The notes beneath the pieces are model-generated. The model was not told the DNA's origin, did no database searches, and saw only the letters and a program-made list of their open reading frames with translations. This document shows positions 6,620-16,300 of a stretch of 44,143 nt of DNA, piece after piece; the first letter of the stretch is position 1, and each line of letters opens with the position of its first letter. The position numbers were made by a program, and so were the translations under genes. Source of the DNA: Lentzea indica (GTDB lineage: Bacteria > Actinomycetota > Actinomycetes > Mycobacteriales > Pseudonocardiaceae); NCBI RefSeq assembly GCF_012184385.1, contig NZ_VSRL01000052.1:1-44143 (forward strand), in the 5' to 3' direction.

Positions 6620-9600
6620 TCAGTTCGCTCCGTAACCAATTATTCGCCCGTTCAGATCCAACGGCCCTTGATTGGGGATCACATAGACGTTGCCTCTTCC
6701 CTTGACGACATTCAATCCCCTGACGTCAATCTCGACATAGTTAGTGAACCGTCGCCCAGAGAATGGATGCCCAAGGAAACATCGCGACAACTGGCCGCAT
6801 GTCTTGGTTCCGGGAGCGATATCAGAGAGATACTGCCCGTCGCCGTAGCGCGCATCCTTCGGACTCGCCTCCTTGGTTGAGGCATTCAATTTCCTGCTTC
6901 CCACGATCCCATTCATACCCGCTTCATCGGTGTAATGAATGAGAGTTGCGGGAGGGCAGCCGCCAGAATTGTGAACGAGAACCGGCTTCTGCCCAGCAAG
7001 TACATAGTACGTATGGATGTCGTCTACGGTCAGGTTGTGCACGCGCTTGATCTCGACCCGCTTCGCGATCGCGGTGACCTGCACGCGTGTGCCGGTGGAG
7101 GTTTGCAACGTCGAACCAGCACGCAGATCTTTGGCGTCCGACCAGCGGTTCTGGTCCGGCAGCCAGAACGGGTGCTTGTCCGTCGTGACGATCTTGCCCG
7201 CGCCGTCGACCTCGATCTCGACGAGGAACTTGACATCCTCGCCGATGATCGTCGCGGTCACCTCGCGTACACCCGACTCGCCCGTTTCCGGGTCTGTCGC
7301 AAGCACCTGATCGCCGAGCCTGACCTCGTCGATGCGCTTGGTCGAACCATCCGCCATCAACACCCGTGTGTCACCGGTGAAGCTGTTGCCGGGTTCACAA
7401 CCGCGCCCAACAACATTGGCGGCCTTCCCCAACCACCCAGCACGCGACGACGCGGCTGCTCCCCGCAACGCCGACCCACCCGCGGCACCGGCGGCGAGCC
7501 CGACCGCGTCGATCACCGTGAACACGGCATCCCAGCCGTTCGCCGGCTGGTTGCCCACCGTGTAGGACCACTCGCAGAACCCCGCACCGGGGTTGCTGCT
7601 GCGGCAGACGTACGTTGCCCAGTTCGCCACAGCCTGCGCGTACGACTCGCCCGGCCTCATCATGACCGGCGCCCCGAAGATCGGCCCCCGCTTCATCTCC
7701 TCGGCGGTGGGGAGCCGATGGCCGTAGATGATCGGCTGGTTCGAGCCGTCACCGGTGCCGGACTGCCACTGCCACTGCTGCTGAAAATCCTGCTGGGAGT
7801 AACCGGATCCCTCCGGCCCGCACAGACCGTTGGGCGAGTAACCACACCCGACGTACTTGCCCGCCTCTGTGCTCTCGCGTTTTCCCGTCTTGGAATAGAA
7901 GTCGCAGGAGTCGCAGTACAGGCCGGTCGGGTCGCTGAACGTGACCGGGCTGTTGTTCGCGTAGACATACGCGTTCCACTGCCGCGGATCCGCAAGGTCC
8001 ATCACCGGGTCCACCGATATGAACCGACCCAGCTTCGGGTCGTACTCACGAGCACCGACGTGCGTGAGCCCTGTGTTGTCGAGCGTGCCGCCGACGAAGC
8101 CCTTGTCCAGGCGAGCCGGCCACGTTCCGGTGTTGCCGCGGACCTCGCCGAACGGAAGGGTGCGGCGGGTGCTTACGGTCTGGCTCAGGGCGTTGATCGT
8201 GTTCTGCGCGGTGCCGTGCTGATCGGACGACATCCACGTCAGACCCGTCGACGTCCGCATCGCGATGGACTGGCCGGCGTGGGTGTAGTACCGGGTGCCG
8301 ACCTTCGTCCCGGATGACGCCGTGTAGCGCAGCTCCTGACCGGGCAGGTACAACGTCCGACCGTCCGGGTCACGCCGGACCAGCCGGTTGCCGTCCGCGT
8401 CGTAGACGTACGACGACTGCCCCGTCTCATCAGCGGTGGTAGCAACGCGTCCTTCGCGATCCCACGTCATCGTCTGTGTGGTACCGCCCTGTGAGGGGCG
8501 GGTGAGCGTGTTGCCGGTCTCGTCGTAGGTGTAGAGCGCCTGGCGGCTGCCTGCGTTGTCCGTCGTCACCGTCTTGGCGATGGAGTGCTTGCCCGGCGTG
8601 GGGAAGTACTCAGTCGTGCGGTCGCCGGCACTGGTGCCGTGTTCCACCAGCTTCGTGCGGTCGCCGGCGACGTTGTGGCTGTAGGACTGCCAGTACTTCG
8701 ACGGTCCACCGAGCCCCGCGACGGTCGGGTCTGCCGCACAGTCGCCCGAGCCCGGGGTCCACGCCTCGGTCAGGCGGCGCAGATGATCGGTGCGGAAGCA
8801 CTGCGCGTCGGAGCTGACCGAGTCCGAGACGCGGGTGACGTTGCCCGCCCAGTCATGGCTGTACGACACGTTCGCGACGTCGGACGGACCGGTCAGCTTT
8901 GTCGTCCAGATTTGGGTGAGGCGGCGGGTGAAGTCGTCGTAGTCACGCAGGATGTTGACCGGGTTGGCGCTGACGCCGTTGCGCAGTTCGTACGTCGCCA
9001 GCTCACCGAACGGCGTGTAGGTGGTCGAGGTGACGAGACCAGTCAGCGGCGAGGCTCCGTAGCCGGAGAGCTGGTGCTTGGGCAGGCCCAGCGCGTCGTA
9101 CTCGTACTGCAGCGTTTCGACCTTGAGATCGCCCACCGCCGGGATGCGTGTGGTCAAGAGCTGACCGTCGCCGTTGTAGCTGTACACGTAGTTGTAGGTG
9201 CCGCCCAGGCCTGTTTCCCCTGCCGGGATCGTGATGTCCGTTGACGTGGGTAGCAGGTCCTGCGGCCGCATGCGCTTGTGTTCGGTGACGTAGTCGCCGA
9301 GTTCGCCGTGACGCACCGACTTCACCTGTGCGCCCTTGATCGAGATGCCGCTGGAGAGCAGGTCGTAGAACCACTCCAGGCGCGCCGCACCGGTCGGGGA
9401 GTCGTCGCGAGTGCTCGTCTTTCGACCCAGCGCGTCGTAGGTGTACGCGATGACCTTGCCGCGTGCATCCTTTGTGGACACAAGCTGGTCCGCGTCGTCG
9501 TAGGACGACTCGGTCCTGCCCTTGTCCGGGTCGACCGCGACGATCTGACGACCACGAGTGTCGTAGGAGTACTGCCACTTCTTGCCGGACGGGTGCGTGA

Positions 9601-12600
9601 CCTCGGTCAGCTGCCCTTTGCGGTCGTAGGTGTACTTGGTCGCGTCGAAGCCGGTCGCGGCACCCGCGACCACGCCCGAGTGGTACTGGCGCAACTCCGA
9701 CTTGCGGCCCTGAGCGTCGACCAGCGTCGACGACACGACACCACCGGCAGGCGGCGTGCTGTCCGTGCGGTCGCCCGCGTGATAGGTGGTGGTGCGGAAC
9801 AGCTCGTCACCGCCGGGGCTGGCGACGGGCACGTTCTTCTTGAGCACCTGGGCGATCTCACGACCCGCACCGTCGTACGTCGTCACCATCGCCGTCGGAA
9901 TCGTGTCACTCGGCACGAACAGGTCGTTGCCGGAAATGACGTTCGCGCTGTAGGCGTTGTTCGTCCGCTTGGCGCGGCCTGCCGAGTCGTAGTGGGTGTC
10001 CGTGATGACTGTGCTCGACGTACTGCCTGTCCCGTCCGGTTGCTGCGTCTGACGCGGCCGCAACAATCCGTCGAACAGCACTCGTGAGGTGACGTACTGG
10101 CCGCTGGTCATCACGCTCGTCGCGACGACCGCGGGTCCGTCGGTCCGCTCCAGGTAGGAGAACTTCTTGTAGGCGAGCCGGTTCGTCTTTTCCTGACCGG
10201 GCTTCCAGACCGCCGTCGTGCGGCCCAGTCCGTCGTACTCGATGAACGCCTTCTGCTGGTTGGGGTCCGTGGTGGACACCGGTGAGCCCCATGCGGGTTC
10301 CACTGTGGTCGTGGTGGCCCAGCCCAGCGTGTTGGTCGTGGTGATCTGGGTGACCGGTCCGCCTGCGGCAGGCGTGTACGCCGTGGACGTGGTTCCCTTG
10401 AGATCGGTCAGCTTCGTGACCCTGCCGTAAGCGTCGCGCTCGGTCGACGACTCGGTCAGGTAGGCCGCGGTGCCGTTGACGTAGGACTTGAGGGTCTCGG
10501 ACTTGGTCGGGTCGCCCTTGGTCGGCGCGACGCCGTGCGCTTGACCGTCGTAGTAGGTCTTGAGGTCTCCGGCGAAGTCGGCATCCTGCAGGCCTGTTCC
10601 CGCGTTGGCCTCCGCACAACCGACAACGAAGTCGCGCTTGCGCGACACCTTGCCGATCACCCAATCCGACGTGTTGTGCGCGTAGTCGATCAGGATGCAC
10701 TTCTCGTCACCGGTGACCGCATCGTCGCCGCGGTCCTCGGTCTGCCTTGCCAGACCGTAGGTCTGGTCGAACTCCGTGACCTGACTGGTCGTGCGGAAAC
10801 CTCGGCCGCTGTCCAGCGCGATGCGCGTGTGCTTACTGGCGGACTGGACGTACCGGGCGTGGACCGTGACGCCGTTGATCGTGCGGCTGGCTGTCGGCTC
10901 CGACTGCCACGGCCCGTTGACGGTCGCAGACACTTCGGCGCCGCCAGGACCGTTGTAGATGATCTCCTCGCGCATCATGCCCGCGAACGCATCCTCGTCG
11001 TTCACCGCCGCAACGTCACCCACTGCGATCGCCGACATCTGTACGTTCCGCGTGCCCGAAGGCAGCTTGTCGCCGTGCATGCCTCGGAAGTAGCGCCGCT
11101 CGGTCAGCGTCTGCTCATCGGGATCGCCCAGACGCGTCTTGACCGCGCCGTAGCCGCGCCACACCGACCACGTCTTGTCCTCGGCTTTGACGAAGCCGTC
11201 GTCATCGGAGTAGTGCCACGCCGGATCTCCGACGTACTCGTACTGGGTGAGCACGCGCACCGAGCCCCCGGTCAGGTCCGACTCGGTCATGCTCTTCACG
11301 ACGTACTTGTGGAAGTAGTCCCAGATCGGGGCCGTGTTGCCCGGAGGCGTCCAGCGCACCGGGTAGCAACGCAGATTGTTGTCCTGCAACGCGTTCGGGT
11401 TCGGCATCCGCGAACCCGGCACGCAGTCCAGGTCGGAGTAGGTGACGTCGATCTGGCCACCGCTCTCGGTGAAGATCGTCTTGAGACGCCACCACTTCAT
11501 CGCCGCCAGCTGGTCGGAGTGCGTGTCGACGCGGTTGCTGAGCTGGATGCCCAGGAAACGTACGTCCGGCACGGTGGTCTGCTGTCCCACCAGTCCGGCA
11601 CGCGAGATCTTGTCCAGCCACAGGCCGGCACGGGTGCCATCGCCCGGATCCGGGAACGAGTGGGTCAGCGTCCACTTCTCCACGGCGTTCCCGCCGACCT
11701 TGGTCGTCACCGAGGCCAGGCGCTTGGTTCCCCAGAACGTCGGAGAGCTGTAGAGGCATGTGCTCCCCGCACATTCCTGGTCCCACGGCACATCCGGCCA
11801 GTGCTGGGCGTCCTTCGTGCCACAGTCGGCGAGGCAGCGGTCCGCCGGCTCGAGGACCACCTGCATCGGCGCGGCCTCAGTGCGATCGGTGCGAGTGCCG
11901 TAGTCGATCTGCTTGAGCACCGACGCCCGGTCGTACTCCGCCAGATCGGTCCTGGAGTTGTTGCGCCCGTACTTGTTGGTTTCCTTGTCATAGCTGTACG
12001 TCATGGTGTTGCCATGGGTGTCCACGACGTACTCGAGGTTCCATCGCCACGGCTGTGAACAGAACGAGTCCTTGAACAACGCCGCAGCACACGGCTCACC
12101 CGCGTGGTTACCCGCGACCGGCACGTTCAGCACCGACTGCGCGCCACGACCGAACCAGTGCTGTGTGCCGTCAGGCGCCGTCACGACCCAGTGCTCACCG
12201 TTGCGCGCACCATTGTCCGCACCAGTGCGGAACTCCACGCGCGTGCCGTCGTCATTGCGCAGCCGCCAGCGGTTCGACGGCGCTGCTTCCTTGATCAGCT
12301 CACCGCCGTGCCCCGTCATCGACAGCGTCGCGTTCTCGTTGCGCCAGCACAGATCACCGGTCTCGACGGTGTTGCGGGCGCCATCGGCCATGTCACCGGA
12401 GCAGCCGACGTACTTGCGCTCGATGAAGTTCACACCGAGGTCGAAACCTTCACCGATCCACGACGGCTGGTTGTTCGACGCCGCCATCCGCCCGTCCACG
12501 CTTGCCGACGAGTACCCCAGCGTGAGCGACGGCGCAGGACCGTTCAGCGACGGCGGCATCCGCAACGGGTAGTTCCAGCTGAACCCACCCGTGTTCGACC

Positions 12601-13300
12601 CTGCCGACCACGTCGCCGACGGCGACAGGCTCGTCGCCTTGAAGCTCCCCGAACCACTGGACGTACCCGCTGTCAGCGCCATGAACGTCGCCGCGGCGGG
12701 ACTCGCCTGCGTCGCCGTCACCTTGCTCTTGGCTGTGTCGTTGCGCGACCCGACCGGTTTCGCCGCGCACTCCGGCTTGTCCGGTGTGGTCAACGCGCAC
12801 TCGGGCAGCTCGACGAGCCGCAAGCGGGAAGCCCAGTCAGCACCGTAGGCCCAGCGGAACGACGAGTAGTCGACCTCGACCTTCGCTGAACCACCGGAAA
12901 CCTTGAACAGCAGGCCTTCCACACCCGCCTTGCGGGTCTTCTCCCGGTCGAACGTCTCAATCTTGATCTTGGGTTTGGTGGCACGCCCCGTGGCAGCGGC
13001 GTCGGCCGCCGCCACGGTCAGCGGGGTGTCGGCGACCTTCGCCGCCGACGCTCCGAGATCGACCTCGGCAACCCACGCCTTGGGCCACACCGGTGCGCTG
13101 CCGGTGAACGCCTTGCCGGTGCGGACATCCTCGTTCTTCGAGGCACCCGTCATCTTTCCGGCGACCACACGCTCTTTCGCCGGTGCAGGCGGTTTGTAGG
13201 GCGCCGCAACCACCGACGGAGGCGTCGCAGTGAGAACAGTGGTCACCAGCGACGCCACCAGCGCGACGACCAGGCCACGTCTAGGAAGGGCTGTGGGCAT
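6620..13300 (-). CDS. Secreted Rhs/YD-repeat polymorphic toxin with HINT and HYD1 ADP-ribosyltransferase tip
   Basis: A 2226-aa protein. Residues 1-33 form a signal peptide (RRGLVVALVASLVTTVLTA, cut near VVAAP). A SpvB/TcdB-like segment with PSLTLGYSSASVDGR lies near 255. Tyr-Asp repeats (such as YTYDALGRKTS, YVYDADGNRL) fill about 900-1720, and the Rhs-associated core (GAREYDPKLGRFISVDP, YANNSPVTFSDPTG) lies near 1740-1790. A variable linker follows. A HINT domain begins at Cys in GRGCEPGNSF (~1967) and ends VLVHN (~2110). The last ~112 residues hold HYTDEAGMNGI and DARYGDGQYLSDI, the signature of HYD1-type ADP-ribosyltransferase toxins. The Rhs shell should encapsulate the tip and HINT release it; the target is unknown. 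It follows the FG-GAP/LamG gene by 34 bases and precedes its immunity gene by one. Confidence 0.93.
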   Translation of the reverse strand: MPTALPRRGLVVALVASLVTTVLTATPPSVVAAPYKPPAPAKERVVAGKMTGASKNEDVRTGKAFTGSAPVWPKAWVAEVDLGASAAKVADTPLTVAAADAAATGRATKPKIKIETFDREKTRKAGVEGLLFKVSGGSAKVEVDYSSFRWAYGADWASRLRLVELPECALTTPDKPECAAKPVGSRNDTAKSKVTATQASPAAATFMALTAGTSSGSGSFKATSLSPSATWSAGSNTGGFSWNYPLRMPPSLNGPAPSLTLGYSSASVDGRMAASNNQPSWIGEGFDLGVNFIERKYVGCSGDMADGARNTVETGDLCWRNENATLSMTGHGGELIKEAAPSNRWRLRNDDGTRVEFRTGADNGARNGEHWVVTAPDGTQHWFGRGAQSVLNVPVAGNHAGEPCAAALFKDSFCSQPWRWNLEYVVDTHGNTMTYSYDKETNKYGRNNSRTDLAEYDRASVLKQIDYGTRTDRTEAAPMQVVLEPADRCLADCGTKDAQHWPDVPWDQECAGSTCLYSSPTFWGTKRLASVTTKVGGNAVEKWTLTHSFPDPGDGTRAGLWLDKISRAGLVGQQTTVPDVRFLGIQLSNRVDTHSDQLAAMKWWRLKTIFTESGGQIDVTYSDLDCVPGSRMPNPNALQDNNLRCYPVRWTPPGNTAPIWDYFHKYVVKSMTESDLTGGSVRVLTQYEYVGDPAWHYSDDDGFVKAEDKTWSVWRGYGAVKTRLGDPDEQTLTERRYFRGMHGDKLPSGTRNVQMSAIAVGDVAAVNDEDAFAGMMREEIIYNGPGGAEVSATVNGPWQSEPTASRTINGVTVHARYVQSASKHTRIALDSGRGFRTTSQVTEFDQTYGLARQTEDRGDDAVTGDEKCILIDYAHNTSDWVIGKVSRKRDFVVGCAEANAGTGLQDADFAGDLKTYYDGQAHGVAPTKGDPTKSETLKSYVNGTAAYLTESSTERDAYGRVTKLTDLKGTTSTAYTPAAGGPVTQITTTNTLGWATTTTVEPAWGSPVSTTDPNQQKAFIEYDGLGRTTAVWKPGQEKTNRLAYKKFSYLERTDGPAVVATSVMTSGQYVTSRVLFDGLLRPRQTQQPDGTGSTSSTVITDTHYDSAGRAKRTNNAYSANVISGNDLFVPSDTIPTAMVTTYDGAGREIAQVLKKNVPVASPGGDELFRTTTYHAGDRTDSTPPAGGVVSSTLVDAQGRKSELRQYHSGVVAGAATGFDATKYTYDRKGQLTEVTHPSGKKWQYSYDTRGRQIVAVDPDKGRTESSYDDADQLVSTKDARGKVIAYTYDALGRKTSTRDDSPTGAARLEWFYDLLSSGISIKGAQVKSVRHGELGDYVTEHKRMRPQDLLPTSTDITIPAGETGLGGTYNYVYSYNGDGQLLTTRIPAVGDLKVETLQYEYDALGLPKHQLSGYGASPLTGLVTSTTYTPFGELATYELRNGVSANPVNILRDYDDFTRRLTQIWTTKLTGPSDVANVSYSHDWAGNVTRVSDSVSSDAQCFRTDHLRRLTEAWTPGSGDCAADPTVAGLGGPSKYWQSYSHNVAGDRTKLVEHGTSAGDRTTEYFPTPGKHSIAKTVTTDNAGSRQALYTYDETGNTLTRPSQGGTTQTMTWDREGRVATTADETGQSSYVYDADGNRLVRRDPDGRTLYLPGQELRYTASSGTKVGTRYYTHAGQSIAMRTSTGLTWMSSDQHGTAQNTINALSQTVSTRRTLPFGEVRGNTGTWPARLDKGFVGGTLDNTGLTHVGAREYDPKLGRFISVDPVMDLADPRQWNAYVYANNSPVTFSDPTGLYCDSCDFYSKTGKRESTEAGKYVGCGYSPNGLCGPEGSGYSQQDFQQQWQWQSGTGDGSNQPIIYGHRLPTAEEMKRGPIFGAPVMMRPGESYAQAVANWATYVCRSSNPGAGFCEWSYTVGNQPANGWDAVFTVIDAVGLAAGAAGGSALRGAAASSRAGWLGKAANVVGRGCEPGNSFTGDTRVLMADGSTKRIDEVRLGDQVLATDPETGESGVREVTATIIGEDVKFLVEIEVDGAGKIVTTDKHPFWLPDQNRWSDAKDLRAGSTLQTSTGTRVQVTAIAKRVEIKRVHNLTVDDIHTYYVLAGQKPVLVHNSGGCPPATLIHYTDEAGMNGIVGSRKLNASTKEASPKDARYGDGQYLSDIAPGTKTCGQLSRCFLGHPFSGRRFTNYVEIDVRGLNVVKGRGNVYVIPNQGPLDLNGRIIGYGAN

Positions 13301-13334
13301 GACACAACTCCAGAAGTGAGGTGGAAGGCCGTGA

Positions 13335-16300
13335 CTAACTGAAGATGACGCGGGTGGGATCGGCCCAACCGGATCCGATCATCCTGCTTTCCGCGTAGGG
13401 GTAGGAGTTCAGGCCGTTGTAGTTGGTGAATGACCAGACCGAGCTGTCCGGGCGGACCGAGATGATCTCCGCCTTGCCGTCGCCGGTGATGTCGGCGAAG
13501 AAGGTCCGGTCAGGCGTCCAGCCGGAACCGATCTCCTGCGGCGTGTCGTAGGTGCCGTAGTCAAGGCCGCTGAGATTGCGATATGCCCACACGGTCGTGC
13601 GTTCATCAGCGTTCACCGTGATGAACTCGGCTTTGCCATCACCGTCGATGTCGGCGAACCGGATGGCCTCCGGGGCCGCGGTCGTGACCTTTACGATCAC
13701 CGGCGAGGTCGAGAACGCCGTGGACTGGCCACGCTCGTTCATGCCGAACAGGTTGCGGTACACGCGAACTCGGCCGTCGGTGTCGATCGACACGCGGTCG
13801 TCCCTGCCGTCGCCGTCGATGTCCGCGAACTTGATCCGCCTCATCTCACCAGGTGCCGATCCAATGAAGATCGGATCGATGTACGGGAACCCGTTCATGC
13901 CGTTGACGTTCTTGAACGCCTTGATCCGGCCGTCGGGCTCGACGCCGATGATCTCGGACTTGCCGTCGCCGTCGATGTCGGCGAACCAGGTCCGGTCGTT
14001 CGACCAGCCAGAGCCGATGTGCTGCGAGGCCTGCGGATAGTCGCCACCGACGTTGAGATATGCGCTGACGTTGCCGTCGCTCTGTACCTGGACGATCTCG
14101 TCGTAACGGTCGCCGGAGATCGACGAACCCTTGAGTGACGTCCCGGGAAGCGCCTCAGGCGCAAGCACGCCCTGCCACACCTTCAGGTCGTCGATGTTGC
14201 CGTTGAAGAACTCCCCCACGCTGCTGCGGCCGACCGACAGCACACCCGTCGAGTTCCAGCCGACCACTCCTGTGACGGTGCTCTTCAGCGCAACCGGGGT
14301 GCCCTCGACGCCGGCGCTGAGCTTCAGCGTGCGCGCGTTGGCGTCGTAGGCGGCAATGAGGTGCGTCCACGTGCCCGCGGCCGCGGCGGCCTTGGCCCGC
14401 CACCACGTCGTCGGATTGGTCGGGGAATTCGGCATCTCGGCGCTCCACTGGGCACCGTCGTACTTCAGCACGAACGGATCCATAGTGGACGGACCATGCT
14501 GCACGACGACCGTGCGGGGTGTTCCCGTGCCGATGACCATGGCCCACACGTCCACCGAGAACGACTGGTCGGTGTTCAAGACGGCCTCGCTCGTGCTCGC
14601 GGAACTGCTGGTGCCGTTGAGCTCCAGGCCGTTGCCGTCGGCGGTCTCTGGGCGGGCCGGTCCCCACTTGGCTCCGCCGGCGAGGTTCAGCGTCAGGTCA
14701 CGGCCGTACGGCGAGGAGTCGATCGCGGTGTCACCGCTGCCATCGTCGAACATCCACCAGCCCACATCGCTGTGGTTCAACCCGGCGTCGCCCAGCTCCA
14801 GCGACTCCTTCGGGGTGACCGTGCGGGTCCACGCACGTACCTCGGCCAGCTCGCCCTGCCACGGCTCGACAGCCACGGAGTTGCGCAGCGCCTTGCCGAT
14901 CCACAGCTGACCGCCGGCGTTGAACCCTCGGCCGGCCGCGAGCAACTCGGTCTGCCGCTGCAACGCGCCGTCGACGTACAGCCGGACCTCCCGGCTGAGA
15001 TCGTCGAACGTACCGGTCAGATGCGTCCACACACCCTGCACAGCTGGAGCGTCGGAGGTCGCGGTCTTCTGCGCGGCGTTCGCGGCATCGGTCTCCGCCA
15101 GCGAGAAGGTCCACTTGCGCGAACCCGAGTCGTAGCCGAGCCGGAACGCCGAGGTCGTGGAACCCTGCTGGCTCACCACCGTGCGGCTCGCCATGTCGTT
15201 GGTCAGGCGGACCCACGCCGAAACGGAGAAGCCTCTGCTCGTGTCGACGACGTTGGCGGTCGTCGCACCGTTCGCAGTGGTGCCGTTGAAACCGACGGAC
15301 AGCTGCCCACCTGCCATGCGGCCGGCGCGAGCGGGATCGAGCCCAGTCAGCGTCAGATCGTGGCCGTTACCGGTGCCGTCAATCGACGGATCATCACCCG
15401 CGAACCACTCCGCCTCATTGCGCTTGGCACCCGCCACGGTGAACTGGAACTTCTTGCGGGTCGCGAGACCTGCCTTGTCAACCGCATCGACAACCAGCGT
15501 CTTCGGGCCTCCCGACGGAGGCGTCCAGCGCACCGACGTGCCCGCGGCGATCTCCGTCGAGGGTTGATCCGTGAAGCCCCAGCGGTACTTCACGACATCG
15601 GTCGACGTGCTGGAGAACGTGAAGGTGTCCGCGATGCCCAGCGAACCACAGCCCTCGGGCGCGCAACCCGTTGTCTTGTAGACGGACGAGCTGAAGGTCG
15701 GCGCGTCCGGGGCGGTGACGTCGACGCTGAACTCGCACCAGCCCGACGCCGGCCCCCACCGCTGCCAGTCGCCTGCGGTCATGCGGTAGGAGTAGTTGCC
15801 GGTGGTGAGGCCGTGCTCCGCGACCGCCCACGGACTACCGCCGTAGCCGGTGCCCACCACGCCGGGATAGAGGAGCCAGTCGTTCGACGAGGGCAGCTTG
15901 GCGACGATGTCGTTCGCGCCGTCAGCGTTGAAATCGGTGATGGTCCGCGCCATCGCACCCGACCAGCCGGCGCCGATGTCATGGCGAAACGAGCTGCCGC
16001 TGTACATCTCACGCTTCCCGCTGCCCAGGTACAGCCACATCGTGCCGTCGAACTCGGCGACGATGTCCGGAGCGCCGTCACCGGTCCGGTCGATCACGCC
16101 GAAGAAGCTGAACCCCTGCCAGCCGTAGCCCAGCACCACCCGCGGCTGACTCGACGGTGCGCGCGTTCCCTCGCCGGGATGGAGGTGGAGCACGCCATCG
16201 GCGTCCCTGGCGATCAGGTCCTGCTTGCCGTCGCGGTCGTAGTCCGCGAGCCCGGCGAAGGTGTAGCTGTTCCAGGTCGAGCCGAGCTGTACCCGCCCCT

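Noticed and set aside
10535..12058. Plus-strand open frame of 507 codons inside the Rhs gene
   Set aside because: Shadow of YD-repeat coding sequence; no start signal or domain.
13340..14100. Tandem DNA repeats in the 3' part of the FG-GAP gene
   Set aside because: The repetition is of protein motifs (DxDGDG) with divergent codons, not a DNA repeat array.
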